Shown here one piece after another: positions 1 through 8,395 of a DNA stretch of 64,000 bases. The stretch is from Uliginosibacterium sp. 31-16 (GTDB taxonomy: Bacteria; Pseudomonadota; Gammaproteobacteria; Burkholderiales; Rhodocyclaceae): assembly GCF_030730865.1 (NCBI RefSeq), contig NZ_JAVALZ010000001.1:744001-808000 (forward strand), in the 5' to 3' direction. The notes beneath the pieces are model-generated. The model was not told the origin of the DNA. It ran no database searches and was given only the letters and a program-made list of their open reading frames with translations. Every line of letters starts with the position of its first letter. Position 1 is the stretch's first letter. A program made the translations under genes and the position numbers.

Positions 1-1939
1 ACGTACTGCAGGGAACAATACACTCGACCACCGTGCCGCCCCCGGCACGATCGGAAATCGACAGCAGCCCTCCGATGATCCGGGCTCGGTGCGCCATGAT
101 GCGGGTTCCCAACCCACCCCTGGAAAGACTTTTCACCTGCCGTCCAACACCATCATCCTCAACACGCAGGATCAGGTTTGATGGACTGCTACAACAGTCG
201 AGCGTCATCCGGATGCTTTGTGCGCTGGCGTGCTTGAGCGAATTCAGCAAGGCCTCCTTGGCTATGCTGTAGATCTGATTGGAATTCGAATTACAGCAAT
301 TCCCACAGTTCAACTCGCACTGCAAGGCAATCTTGTCGCCCTGCGATACCTGGATTCGCCCGGCCAGCTCCTCCAGAGAGGAAACCAGACTGCGCGCATC
401 GTGTTCAACAGGCCACAAGCCCCGTGAAAGTTCATATGCCTGATCTACAGACTCCTCCAGCAATATCGCCAGCTTCGCGATCTCGGCACCTTCCGGACCT
501 GACCCGGCGTAACGGCTCTCCAGGACCGAGCAATGCAGGCGTGCTGCAGTCAGCTGCTGACACATACCGTCGTGCAGATCCCGGCTGATGTTGCGCCGCT
601 CCTCCTCGCTGACATGTACGATCTCCCGCTCCAGACGCGTGCGCTCAGCCATTTCATCCTGCAGATCTGCATTCTGCTCTTCGAGCTTGTCCGACAGATT
701 TTCTATGGATTGAAATGCCATCGAATAGCGATGGGCTAGCGCAAATGCCTGGAACAATACAAAGATGAACATCCCTGCCGGAATCATCCACGGCGTGTGG
801 ATAATCTGCATATCATTAAACATATCGTTCATTCCTGCAGCACCGACAAACAGGAATCCGCACAGGATCAGTCGGGCACCATCCCGCTTCAACCGGGCTG
901 CCTTGAACAGACGGATCAATGCATATCCCATGACCCCCATCGAAAAAATGTAAAACCAGGGGACCGCTCTGGATAGCGCCAGTGGCGACGCCACCAGGGC
1001 AAACAGGGAAAACACCGCCGCTGCTGCTGCCGCGAAAAGCCTGAGTCGGGCTGAAAATTCCTGCGGATAGAGACTGTGGAAAAAAGCATACCCAACCGGA
1101 ATGGACACAAATAGACTGATCATCTCCAGCGGATACAGAAAACCCGTAGTCAGGTTTGGCAGATAGACACGAATGATCCAGTCACTGGCGCTTGAACAAA
1201 GGCTGCTGATCGTCCACAACAGACAATAGAACCCGAAATAAAGGGGCGAAACCATGCAGCGGCGGGTGAGGTAGAGCACCAGATGATAGATCCCCATCAC
1301 CAGCAAACAGCCGATAACAACGAAAATCAGCCCCCAGCGCATCACCTGTGCGACATCAAGAATCCGCGATGCTCCGAACTGAATCGGCACTACCAGACCA
1401 CCATATCGATAGTGGTAATTGGAGACCTGCATCAGCAGCTCGATCGGTTCGCCATTGCTGACAAAACGGGGAATCCGCAAAGCGCGGTATTCCGTTTCGG
1501 TCCGCAAGCTGTCACCCACGATCCCGTTTTCCATGACCAGCCTGCCATTTACCCAGAGCTTGAAGGCCGAGCTGACATCCGCCATTCGCAAGCCGAACTC
1601 CTGCTTGCCTGGCGGGGGGATGATTTTCAGACGATAGGTTGCATGACCCAGGGTTGGCAGCTCCTGAGCGCCGAAGGACGTATCCGACCAGGAGGAAGGT
1701 ACGTGCAGCATGGTGCGCACCGCAGGCAAGCGCCCTTCGGCGAAGTCCGCGGGCTCGAGCAAGTGCCCCCAGTAGAACTCCCACTCGCCGTCCAGATAGG
1801 CGGTTTCACCTTTGGCAGTGTCAACCGAGCGCAGATCAATCTCGCCCTGCATTGCTTTTGCGGCGGCTACTTCGACAGAAGTGCCAACACAGAAAAATGC
1901 AAACAGGCAAAGCCCGGTGAGGTACCAGAATCGTCTCAT
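1..1939 (-). CDS. 7TM-DISM sensor histidine kinase (C-terminus cut by window edge)
   Basis: This gene encodes a membrane sensor kinase of about 646 visible residues. A signal peptide (residues 1-28) is followed by an extracytoplasmic DISMED2-like beta domain (about 30-190), then about seven hydrophobic helices (about 200-400) and a charged coiled coil. A HisKA_3 dimerisation domain follows, with the phospho-acceptor His456 in the motif RDLHDGMCQQL. The HATPase carries the N-box (near 557), VEDDGVG (near 592) and GLGTRI. HisKA_3 kinases usually pair with NarL/LuxR-type regulators; none is visible, but it could lie beyond the left edge. The ATG at 1939 begins a clear signal peptide. The last residues visible are close to the usual end of the HATPase domain, so little is missing. 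It lies downstream of, and in the same direction as, the pilus operon, with a gap of 330 bp. Confidence 0.88.
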   Translation of the reverse strand, partial: MRRFWYLTGLCLFAFFCVGTSVEVAAAKAMQGEIDLRSVDTAKGETAYLDGEWEFYWGHLLEPADFAEGRLPAVRTMLHVPSSWSDTSFGAQELPTLGHATYRLKIIPPPGKQEFGLRMADVSSAFKLWVNGRLVMENGIVGDSLRTETEYRALRIPRFVSNGEPIELLMQVSNYHYRYGGLVVPIQFGASRILDVAQVMRWGLIFVVIGCLLVMGIYHLVLYLTRRCMVSPLYFGFYCLLWTISSLCSSASDWIIRVYLPNLTTGFLYPLEMISLFVSIPVGYAFFHSLYPQEFSARLRLFAAAAAAVFSLFALVASPLALSRAVPWFYIFSMGVMGYALIRLFKAARLKRDGARLILCGFLFVGAAGMNDMFNDMQIIHTPWMIPAGMFIFVLFQAFALAHRYSMAFQSIENLSDKLEEQNADLQDEMAERTRLEREIVHVSEEERRNISRDLHDGMCQQLTAARLHCSVLESRYAGSGPEGAEIAKLAILLEESVDQAYELSRGLWPVEHDARSLVSSLEELAGRIQVSQGDKIALQCELNCGNCCNSNSNQIYSIAKEALLNSLKHASAQSIRMTLDCCSSPSNLILRVEDDGVGRQVKSLSRGGLGTRIMAHRARIIGGLLSISDRAGGGTVVECIVPCST

Positions 1940-2269
1940 GCTGTCCGCAACCGCGAGTCCATGCTTAAGGGGGAGAAAGTCAATGACGCCAAACTATCGA
2001 TGACAAACGCTCGACCCGGAGCAGGGAGCTTGTCCCGATGCGTGCCCTTAAAATTGGCGCAAGCTCAAACAAGCCACTACTCTCTGCGGAGAGTATCTCT
2101 TTGGGCCGACACACGCGAAATTTTCTGCGCCAAAGAGGAGCTCAGCAAACTCTTTCCCGGCCTTGCTCTTCAAGCGCCCCTGCCTCTCAGCCTTACTGCG
2201 CGTGGGTCTTCAGAATGTCGAACAGGAAACCCATACCACAAGCGGTTCTGCAAGCAGGAGCCTGAGTGT
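1940..2269. other. 330-bp intergenic region
   Basis: This stretch separates the last prepilin gene from the sensor kinase. I see no coding frame with a plausible product. A perfect 6-bp-stem hairpin lies at 2079-2094 (ACTCTC/GAGAGT), and a weaker AAAGAG/CTCTTT pair lies near 2130-2153. Neither is followed by a T-run on the minus strand, so no intrinsic terminator for the pilus operon can be named. The kinase promoter presumably lies here but could not be placed. Confidence 0.4.
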
Positions 2270-3010
2270 TCAGCGATTCATCTTGAAGTAAGCCAGAACC
2301 ACGGCCACCTGGCTTTCATCCAGATTGGTAGCAAGTGCCGCACCATGCGCGACACCGTCGTCCACTGACCACCCCGTGGAAACCGGCGCTGCCACATTGG
2401 CCTGAGCCTGTTCGCGCACCCTTCCAAAAGCCGCATCAACGTGACCGTCGATGCTGGAGTCGAGCGTCGTCGCCAACGAAGGGGTCAGCCCCGCAAGAGT
2501 CATCACATTCCGGTTACGCAGCACAAAAGTCCCTGGCACCGCATTCGGTTCAGCCCAGGCAACACTGTTGAAGCACACCTGAACCTCCTGCGGATTGCCA
2601 TTACTGTCCAGATACACGAAGCGATCCTGCGAACCTGCCGTACGTCCTTCCGGCAGGGGGATCCCGGCAGCCTGCATGGCTCCAATCAGGGCTGCGCCAC
2701 ACAACGCTCCCGCCCCATTATTCACTCTCCCGCTGGGGTTCGCGGCAAGATCGCCCGGCACATTGCCGGTCGCAGTCACGAAATTATCGTAGGCCATTGC
2801 CCAACCCTGCACAAAATCACTCGAAATGCGCTGATAGACCGCATTGCGCTGCACATCGCGACCAATCGTCACAGCCGCGACGATCAGGCCAATGACGGCC
2901 AGCACAACGGATAGCTCCAGCAGGGAGAAACCTTGCTGGGTGCGATGCAAAGGTTCCGTTCTCACGACAGGAGGGTAAAGCGTATTCATTTTGAGGTCCG
3001 TTCTCGTCAT
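2270..3010 (-). CDS. Prepilin-like protein, last gene of the MSHA-like operon
   Basis: A pseudopilin or minor pilin of 246 residues. A long leader of about 26 residues ends in the prepilin peptidase site G/FSLLE with Glu at +5, followed by the hydrophobic helix. The body is homologous to the two pilins at 17859-18713 and 18733-19551. It shares DVQRNAxY just after the helix, DSNGNPQEVQVCF in the middle, GLTPxLA and an IDG segment. The start chosen is the ATG at 3010, which shares a base with the upstream stop (TGATG). A GTG one codon earlier and an ATG at 2989 are alternatives. It would be processed by a prepilin peptidase encoded elsewhere and inserted into the pilus or its tip. Assignment as pilin-like is firm; its exact position in the fibre is unknown. 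Confidence 0.88.
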   Translation of the reverse strand: MTRTDLKMNTLYPPVVRTEPLHRTQQGFSLLELSVVLAVIGLIVAAVTIGRDVQRNAVYQRISSDFVQGWAMAYDNFVTATGNVPGDLAANPSGRVNNGAGALCGAALIGAMQAAGIPLPEGRTAGSQDRFVYLDSNGNPQEVQVCFNSVAWAEPNAVPGTFVLRNRNVMTLAGLTPSLATTLDSSIDGHVDAAFGRVREQAQANVAAPVSTGWSVDDGVAHGAALATNLDESQVAVVLAYFKMNR

Positions 3011-4185
3011 CACAAACCGGCCGCGTCGGCAGCCCGGGCATTGGCGTCGATTTGTCTGGCCAGAGCAGCCGAATCGCTTACAAGGTGGTAAGTGCCTTCC
3101 AGTTCGGCGGCACGCGCCTTGGATTCGGACAAAGCGATTCCTGCCGCCACGGTTCCGGCGGTGGCTAGCGCCACACTCACCGCATTCGCTGCAATGGCCA
3201 CCGAGCCAAGCGCGATGATCGCCGAAGTCGCGCCATAGCTCAGAACTGTCTCGGCAATCGCCAGGGCCATCGCTGCAGCAGCCCCTGCCACTCCTGCGGC
3301 AGCGGCGAGCACGCCGGCTGCTGCTGCGGCTACGTCAGCCTCTGCGAGTTGCACTGCCAGATCAAGCTGAATCTGATAATCAGTCATGGCGTGCGCCATC
3401 ATCGCCGCGCCCGCAGCCGAATTGAAGTGCGCATGTCCAGCAGACGACAGCGCATTACCACAGGCCAGCTCGCCGAAAAGCGTATCGAATCCGATGGCGC
3501 GGACTTGATCGTCATAACCGACGGAGACCGTACGGGAGGGGGCAGAAAATGAATTCCCGGCGACACTCTGCAGCCCATCAAATAGATTACCGTCACCATC
3601 TGCATCCAGCAGTCCGGCCGTGGCCAGCGCAAAGGCTACGTTGCGCGAATTGCCCTCCTCATCCTGAACCTGCAGTCCGTTCGCATTGGCGGCGGAAAGC
3701 GAGGCCGTCGTGACCGGCAAATTCAGGGCAAAACAAAGATCCAGACCATTTGTAGCGCCGATTGGAATCGAAAATGCGGCGGGCGGCGTGCCCGCCGTCG
3801 TCAACGGCGCATAACGATCTTTGGCAACGGCAAGGTCCGCGTCTTTCACCGGATCGGCATTCGCCGCACGATAAGCCCCGTAACGCACAAACGCGGCGCG
3901 GCTATCCGGCAACCCCAGAACGGCTGCAGGCAGAAACCCTTTCTGCAACCCACCGCCACAACTCTCGCCCCCCCCCGGGCTCACCGCTGGGCATGGCAAT
4001 CGGCCATTGATGCGGGCAAAGGCAACAATAGCCGCTTCCGCCCGCTCCAGCAGATCACGCTCCGTCAGATGCACCGCCTCTCGCTGCGAGGTAATGGCAA
4101 AAAACATCAGGGCTGCGGCAACCACGCCCAGAATGGCCAGAGCCACAGCGCACTCGATCAGAGTGAATCCTTTGGGATGCGTCAT
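3010..4185 (-). CDS. Large prepilin-like protein with alanine-rich hydrophobic C-terminus
   Basis: 391 residues with a six-residue leader, cleavage site G/FTLIE and the N-terminal pilin helix. It belongs to the LPCP family of this operon: LPCP at 63-66, a second Cys at 76, DLCFAL at about 149-154, DADGDGNLFDG at about 194-204, and a DDQV segment followed by ELAC near 239-242. Members of normal size (14215-14967) end at about this point. Here a further 150 residues follow, of which 283-352 are almost entirely Ala, Val, Gly and Leu and could form two or three hydrophobic helices. Such an extension is not usual for pilins. The gene overlaps its upstream neighbour by ATGA and its downstream neighbour by TGATG, so all are co-translated. 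Confidence 0.85.
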   Translation of the reverse strand: MTHPKGFTLIECAVALAILGVVAAALMFFAITSQREAVHLTERDLLERAEAAIVAFARINGRLPCPAVSPGGGESCGGGLQKGFLPAAVLGLPDSRAAFVRYGAYRAANADPVKDADLAVAKDRYAPLTTAGTPPAAFSIPIGATNGLDLCFALNLPVTTASLSAANANGLQVQDEEGNSRNVAFALATAGLLDADGDGNLFDGLQSVAGNSFSAPSRTVSVGYDDQVRAIGFDTLFGELACGNALSSAGHAHFNSAAGAAMMAHAMTDYQIQLDLAVQLAEADVAAAAAGVLAAAAGVAGAAAAMALAIAETVLSYGATSAIIALGSVAIAANAVSVALATAGTVAAGIALSESKARAAELEGTYHLVSDSAALARQIDANARAADAAGL

Positions 4186-5234
4186 GGCAATAACCCCCTT
4201 CCGTCTTGCGCTATCCCAGCCGCCAGGGTGTCCGCTGCGCGCTGTTGCGTCAGCAGTTGGAAGGCGACGGCCTCGGCTGACTGTTCACGCGCTTCGGCCG
4301 CCGAATCAATGGAGTCCTGCAGCGCCGTCGCCGCCAATGCCACGCCTGCTGTGGCGTATCCGATGTTTAACGTCGCAATCACGACCTGAGGTGCTGCGAC
4401 ACCTCCCGTTTCCGCCGCAAAAGCGATTCCTGATGCTTCTGTGCCAATCGCCACGGCCAGGCCGACTGCTGCCAAAGCCACCCCTGCCTCAGCAATCTTC
4501 AGATTGGTGTCGTTAACCTTTACTGCGAAAGCCCGGAAGCGCACGTACATGCTAGCCAGACGGTCCATGTCGTAGGCCGCGAAAGCAGCTCGCGCAGTGC
4601 CGTTCACCTCCCCCAGACGGCTTGCACAGCCCAGGCGTGCAAACATCTCGCCAACACCCGAAGCAAATACCCTGTCGTCATTTTCAGCGCTATGTGCCTT
4701 ACCCGGCATGTCAAAGGCCAGACTTGTTCCGGCATTCACTCCATCAAAGACTCCGTTCGCACCGGCATGAGCTACTGCAAATGCTACCGGCATTCCTCCG
4801 GCCGTAACACCGGCGGCCCCCTGCAAACCCAAACATAGGTCGAGTCCGTTTATTCTTGCGGAGCTGCCGGTTGGGGGCAGGCGAGGAACATAGCGATCTG
4901 CGACCAGCGTCAACGGTCCACTGACTGCGTAGCGCAGAGGCGTTGTGTGAGAAATCCCCAAGCTCTCCGCAGGAAACCACCCACTTGCCGGCCCAGCACA
5001 ACTGGCCGCTGCCGCACCACCAGGCGCCACAGCCGGACAGGGCAAACGATAGTTAGCCTGAGCAAACCCTTCCAGGGCCTGCTGTGCTTCAATCAGGGCG
5101 CGCCCTACCGGATCACCTTCCGCAACAGGCCGCGAAGCGCCAAAGAGCTTCCAGACCATCACGCCGACGATGGCAGAGACAACCAGCGCCACCGATATCT
5201 CAAGCAGACTGAATCCTCCTTGTCTGCATTTCAT
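4182..5234 (-). CDS. Large prepilin-like protein with hydrophobic C-terminus
   Basis: 350 residues. The leader MKCRQGG is followed by FSLLE and a hydrophobic helix. It is a member of the LPCP family: LPCP at 64-67, Cys79, GWFPAESLG (85-93), LDLCLGL (131-137), AFAVAHAG with FDG (151-165), and DDRV followed by LGCA (187-204). After the shared body comes a hydrophobic Ala/Val/Gly-rich segment at about 247-305, then a polar Gln/Ala-rich tail. The paired cysteines probably form disulfides in the periplasm. It is coupled by ATGA overlaps to the genes on both sides. Its role as a minor or tip pilin is inferred from location and leader. Confidence 0.85.
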   Translation of the reverse strand: MKCRQGGFSLLEISVALVVSAIVGVMVWKLFGASRPVAEGDPVGRALIEAQQALEGFAQANYRLPCPAVAPGGAAAASCAGPASGWFPAESLGISHTTPLRYAVSGPLTLVADRYVPRLPPTGSSARINGLDLCLGLQGAAGVTAGGMPVAFAVAHAGANGVFDGVNAGTSLAFDMPGKAHSAENDDRVFASGVGEMFARLGCASRLGEVNGTARAAFAAYDMDRLASMYVRFRAFAVKVNDTNLKIAEAGVALAAVGLAVAIGTEASGIAFAAETGGVAAPQVVIATLNIGYATAGVALAATALQDSIDSAAEAREQSAEAVAFQLLTQQRAADTLAAGIAQDGRGLLP

Positions 5235-7126
5235 TCCATCGCTCCTTTAGCGTCAGCCGCCTGAAGTATTGCTTCGGCGCCATTCCAGACGCTGATCTCG
5301 CTGCCCGAAGACGAGCCACCTGCGGAGATCGTGCGTAGTTGCTGAGCGCGATTTGCCGTATCAGTCGCCGTGGCCCTTGCGTCGACCAGTGCCTTCTCCG
5401 CCTTGATAGCTCGCTGCTCCAGATCGAACCACTTGCGGTACTCGGGAACGTATCCGGCATCAATGCCCAAGAAGCTGTAATCCACCGCCTGCTGCATATC
5501 TCCACGGTGATCAACCACGGTGCAAACACCTGCCACCTTGTCGAAACAGAAGGCCTCGATGGCCGCTGACTCTGCGCTAGTCAGGGCGCTGGCCGCAGCC
5601 GCCTGCACGCTTTGTCGGCTGGCCAAAGCAGCTTGGGCGCTGGCAACACCCGTTTGAGCATCGGTAATCTGGCTGTTCAGGCTGGCAATAGCGGCCGTCA
5701 GTCGCGTCTGCTTGGCCGGATCCGTCTCGTTCGCCAGCATGGTTTGTAAATCGGCAAGCCCCTTATTCAGTTCGTCGCGCTTCTTGATGGCCACTTCAAG
5801 CTCACCTTGCGCCGTGCTCACATCAAGCTTGGCCTGCTCCAGCGCATTGGCGTCAAGTCTGACTGTAGACAGAAGGCCATCGTTCTGCGTCAGCGGGCGC
5901 GTCCCGACTGGATCGGTCTTGTTATTCGCGTCGGCCACATCAGCATGCGCAAGATTCAGCAGGCTTGTCCACAGAGCATCTAGGGCCGTTTTCGCGTTGT
6001 CTGCCTTTTGCCGGGCAACTGTAGCCTCCGCCTGCCGGGTCGCAAGCTCCTGAGCGGCAGTAGCGGCGGCGGCATCTGCCTCAGCAATAGCCTGGCTCAT
6101 ATCGACGACAGTCGTAGTCGTCTGGCCGTTGGCCTTGACGAGCACGTCGGCAGCAAGCCCGGTAGCGACTGCCTGTGAAATTGCTGAGGCTACATTTGCC
6201 GCGATCGCCACCCCCGCAGCGGCCACCGCGGCGGAAGCCGCAGCAACGGATGCTGCCGCATGAGGAATTTCCGCGCAGCCGACGAGCACTACACAGGTTG
6301 CAATGGCCGTCGCCAACGCCGCAGAGGCAGTTGCCAGCACCGCTACAGCAGCAGCCATATCCATCCCTGCCATGACCGTGTTCACAACGGTCATGACTGT
6401 TGCAATGCCATTCATGGTCGTGCTGATGATCGCAGCCTGGACCGTATCTGCTTTCTGTTGATTGACCTCTGAAACAACATCCGCCGCCCGGGAAAGGGTT
6501 TCAAGCGACATGGTCAGCAAAGCGCAGCCTGCGCTCACCGCGAGCTCGTCGGTCCGCCGACCCAGCGTCTGCTCACCGATCCCTTGGCCACTGGTGTTCA
6601 GCGTGCTGGAAGCGATCAAGGTATAGGCGTTGACGGCGCCTGCCGTCTCCAGCGCCTGACAGAAATCCGCTCCGTTTCTGGCGTTGAAGGGATAGGCTGT
6701 TCCGTCCCAGGTATGCGGACTGAAGTAGTTGTCTTCGACCGTCAACGCAGCTGTCGCTCCCAGCGAATATCGCAGCTGTCCTATACGCGTACGCACATCA
6801 CCGCCCTCAAGCCCCAGTGTCCGGAACGGAAGACTGCCGGTAGTGGCACTGCAATTCTCTGTACCGGTAATGGTCGTAGCCGGGCAAGGCAGTCGGTGAT
6901 GTTTAGCCACGAAACCCTTTACGTAGCGGTCTGCCTGCTGGAGCAATTCCTGTTGCCGCTGCGCTTCGCGCGAACCCTCTGTCGCCTTGAGGTACAAAAA
7001 TCCCGCCGCCAGAGCGGTTCCAAGGATCATCAATAAGAGCATGACTTCGAGCAGCCCGAAACCGCGCGTATCTCTCCCCCGCCCCTGATTCGAAGCGGCC
7101 CTCAGTCTGCAGAGTCGTCTGTCCAT
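5231..7126 (-). CDS. Giant prepilin-like protein with hydrophobic and coiled-coil regions
   Basis: 631 residues, far longer than ordinary pilins (about 150-250). The leader is about 22 residues, then G/FGLLE and the N-terminal helix. The LPCP-family body covers about 60-215 (LPCP 79-82, Cys92, Leu-Gly-Leu 104-106, ADFCQAL 153-159). It is followed by about 100 mainly hydrophobic, Ala-rich residues (229-330) that include two cysteines. Next come two long Ala/Glu/Lys/Gln heptad-like regions (about 340-400 and 425-525), which I read as coiled coil, and a C-terminal domain with Cys527 and Cys535. The layout of hydrophobic segment plus long helical rods recalls alpha-helical pore-forming proteins, but that is only an analogy. 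It starts 9 nt after the mshG stop and overlaps the next gene by ATGA. Confidence 0.82.
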   Translation of the reverse strand: MDRRLCRLRAASNQGRGRDTRGFGLLEVMLLLMILGTALAAGFLYLKATEGSREAQRQQELLQQADRYVKGFVAKHHRLPCPATTITGTENCSATTGSLPFRTLGLEGGDVRTRIGQLRYSLGATAALTVEDNYFSPHTWDGTAYPFNARNGADFCQALETAGAVNAYTLIASSTLNTSGQGIGEQTLGRRTDELAVSAGCALLTMSLETLSRAADVVSEVNQQKADTVQAAIISTTMNGIATVMTVVNTVMAGMDMAAAVAVLATASAALATAIATCVVLVGCAEIPHAAASVAAASAAVAAAGVAIAANVASAISQAVATGLAADVLVKANGQTTTTVVDMSQAIAEADAAAATAAQELATRQAEATVARQKADNAKTALDALWTSLLNLAHADVADANNKTDPVGTRPLTQNDGLLSTVRLDANALEQAKLDVSTAQGELEVAIKKRDELNKGLADLQTMLANETDPAKQTRLTAAIASLNSQITDAQTGVASAQAALASRQSVQAAAASALTSAESAAIEAFCFDKVAGVCTVVDHRGDMQQAVDYSFLGIDAGYVPEYRKWFDLEQRAIKAEKALVDARATATDTANRAQQLRTISAGGSSSGSEISVWNGAEAILQAADAKGAME

Positions 7127-7135
7127 GCTCTCTCC

Positions 7136-8395
7136 TTACCCCCCCATCGGGGCGAGAACCGACTGCCGGACCAGGTCATAAACCGGCAGCAGCAGAGCGA
7201 CGATCAGGAAAATGAACATGCCACCGGCAAGCAGAATCATCGCCGGCTTGAGCACTTCGCCCAGATTAGCGATCAGCGTATTCAGACGCTGACGATATTC
7301 GGTGGCCAGATGACGCAGCTGTGTGTCCAGCGAGCCAGACTCCTCACCTACCGAAATCATCCGCACCACCATGGTCGGGAAACCGCCGACCTGCTGCATG
7401 GCCAGACCGATGCGGTCACCCCGGGCGACCCGCTCACGGATGGCCATCACACGCACGCGGTAATAACTGTCATGTACCGAACGCTCAAGAATGCTGAAGC
7501 TGCTGACCACATCGACACCTGATCGAATGAGCAACGCCAGATGCTCGGTCACATAGGCCAGCCCGGCAGATCGCAGCAAGGTCCGCACAATCGGCAGCCG
7601 GTGCCCGATGCGATACATGAAATTCTTCACCCCCGGAACCCGGCGAGGCACGATGACGGCCACAAGAATCAGGCAGACCATCAGGAACACGCCCAGAAAC
7701 AGATGTGCCGTCAACCAGTTTGAGAACGCCACCAGTCCACGGGTAATGGGTGGCAGCTTGGCGTGCAGTTGCTTGAAAAGGATGGCCATGTTGGGAATCA
7801 CGTAGTAAACCCAGAACAGCCCGACCGCGAAAATCGAAACAAACACGATCACCGGATAGATCATCGCTGTACGCACGTCGCGCCCGATCCGGGTAATGCG
7901 TTCGACGTGTTCGGCGGCTTCCAGCAAAACCTTGTCCAGCGAACCGGTAGCCTCACCGATGCGCACCAGATTGCGCACGGTTTCCGGAAAGATGTCAGGG
8001 TGACGCGCAAATGCATCACTCACCGATGCTCCTGCGTCTAGACTTCCCAGCAGCATCTTGGCTGTGGCAGCCACCTCTGGCTGATCATTGTCCGGGGTAT
8101 CGATGGCCAGAACCCGCAGCGCATCCAGCATGGGAAGGCCGCCCGCCGTCATCAATGCCAGATCGCGCAGCAACCCGCTCAGACTGTCCCGCCCGACCCG
8201 TTGCCGGAAAAACTGCGACAGGCCATCCTGAACCGAGGCCAGCCATTCCGGTGTACGGATCAGGCTCAGCACCACGCCCGCATGATGCTTCTCCAGCCAC
8301 AGACGCGCCGAAAAGTCCCTTTCTACGCCAAGCCGGACAAAGCCCCGCTTGACCTCGCCATCCGCGTTCAGTACCCGGTAGAAGTAGGTGTTCAT
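7136..8395 (-). CDS. mshG: MSHA/type II secretion inner-membrane platform protein MshG (GspF/PilC family)
   Basis: 419 residues with the duplicated T2SSF domain (about 70-195 and 275-400) and three membrane segments: one near 175-200, one near 225-245, and one at the C-terminus near 390-415. This polytopic protein is the platform on which the assembly ATPase acts to extract pilins from the inner membrane. The length matches GspF/PilC/MshG (about 400). Its start overlaps the end of mshE by ATGA, the order seen in MSHA loci (E then G). The motif GSLD followed by GEESGSLD, typical of the family, occurs in both repeats. Confidence 0.92.
   Translation of the reverse strand: MNTYFYRVLNADGEVKRGFVRLGVERDFSARLWLEKHHAGVVLSLIRTPEWLASVQDGLSQFFRQRVGRDSLSGLLRDLALMTAGGLPMLDALRVLAIDTPDNDQPEVAATAKMLLGSLDAGASVSDAFARHPDIFPETVRNLVRIGEATGSLDKVLLEAAEHVERITRIGRDVRTAMIYPVIVFVSIFAVGLFWVYYVIPNMAILFKQLHAKLPPITRGLVAFSNWLTAHLFLGVFLMVCLILVAVIVPRRVPGVKNFMYRIGHRLPIVRTLLRSAGLAYVTEHLALLIRSGVDVVSSFSILERSVHDSYYRVRVMAIRERVARGDRIGLAMQQVGGFPTMVVRMISVGEESGSLDTQLRHLATEYRQRLNTLIANLGEVLKPAMILLAGGMFIFLIVALLLPVYDLVRQSVLAPMGG

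Noticed and set aside
1940-2269. A terminator for the pilus operon
   Set aside because: Two short stems exist, but neither is followed by a T-run on the correct strand.
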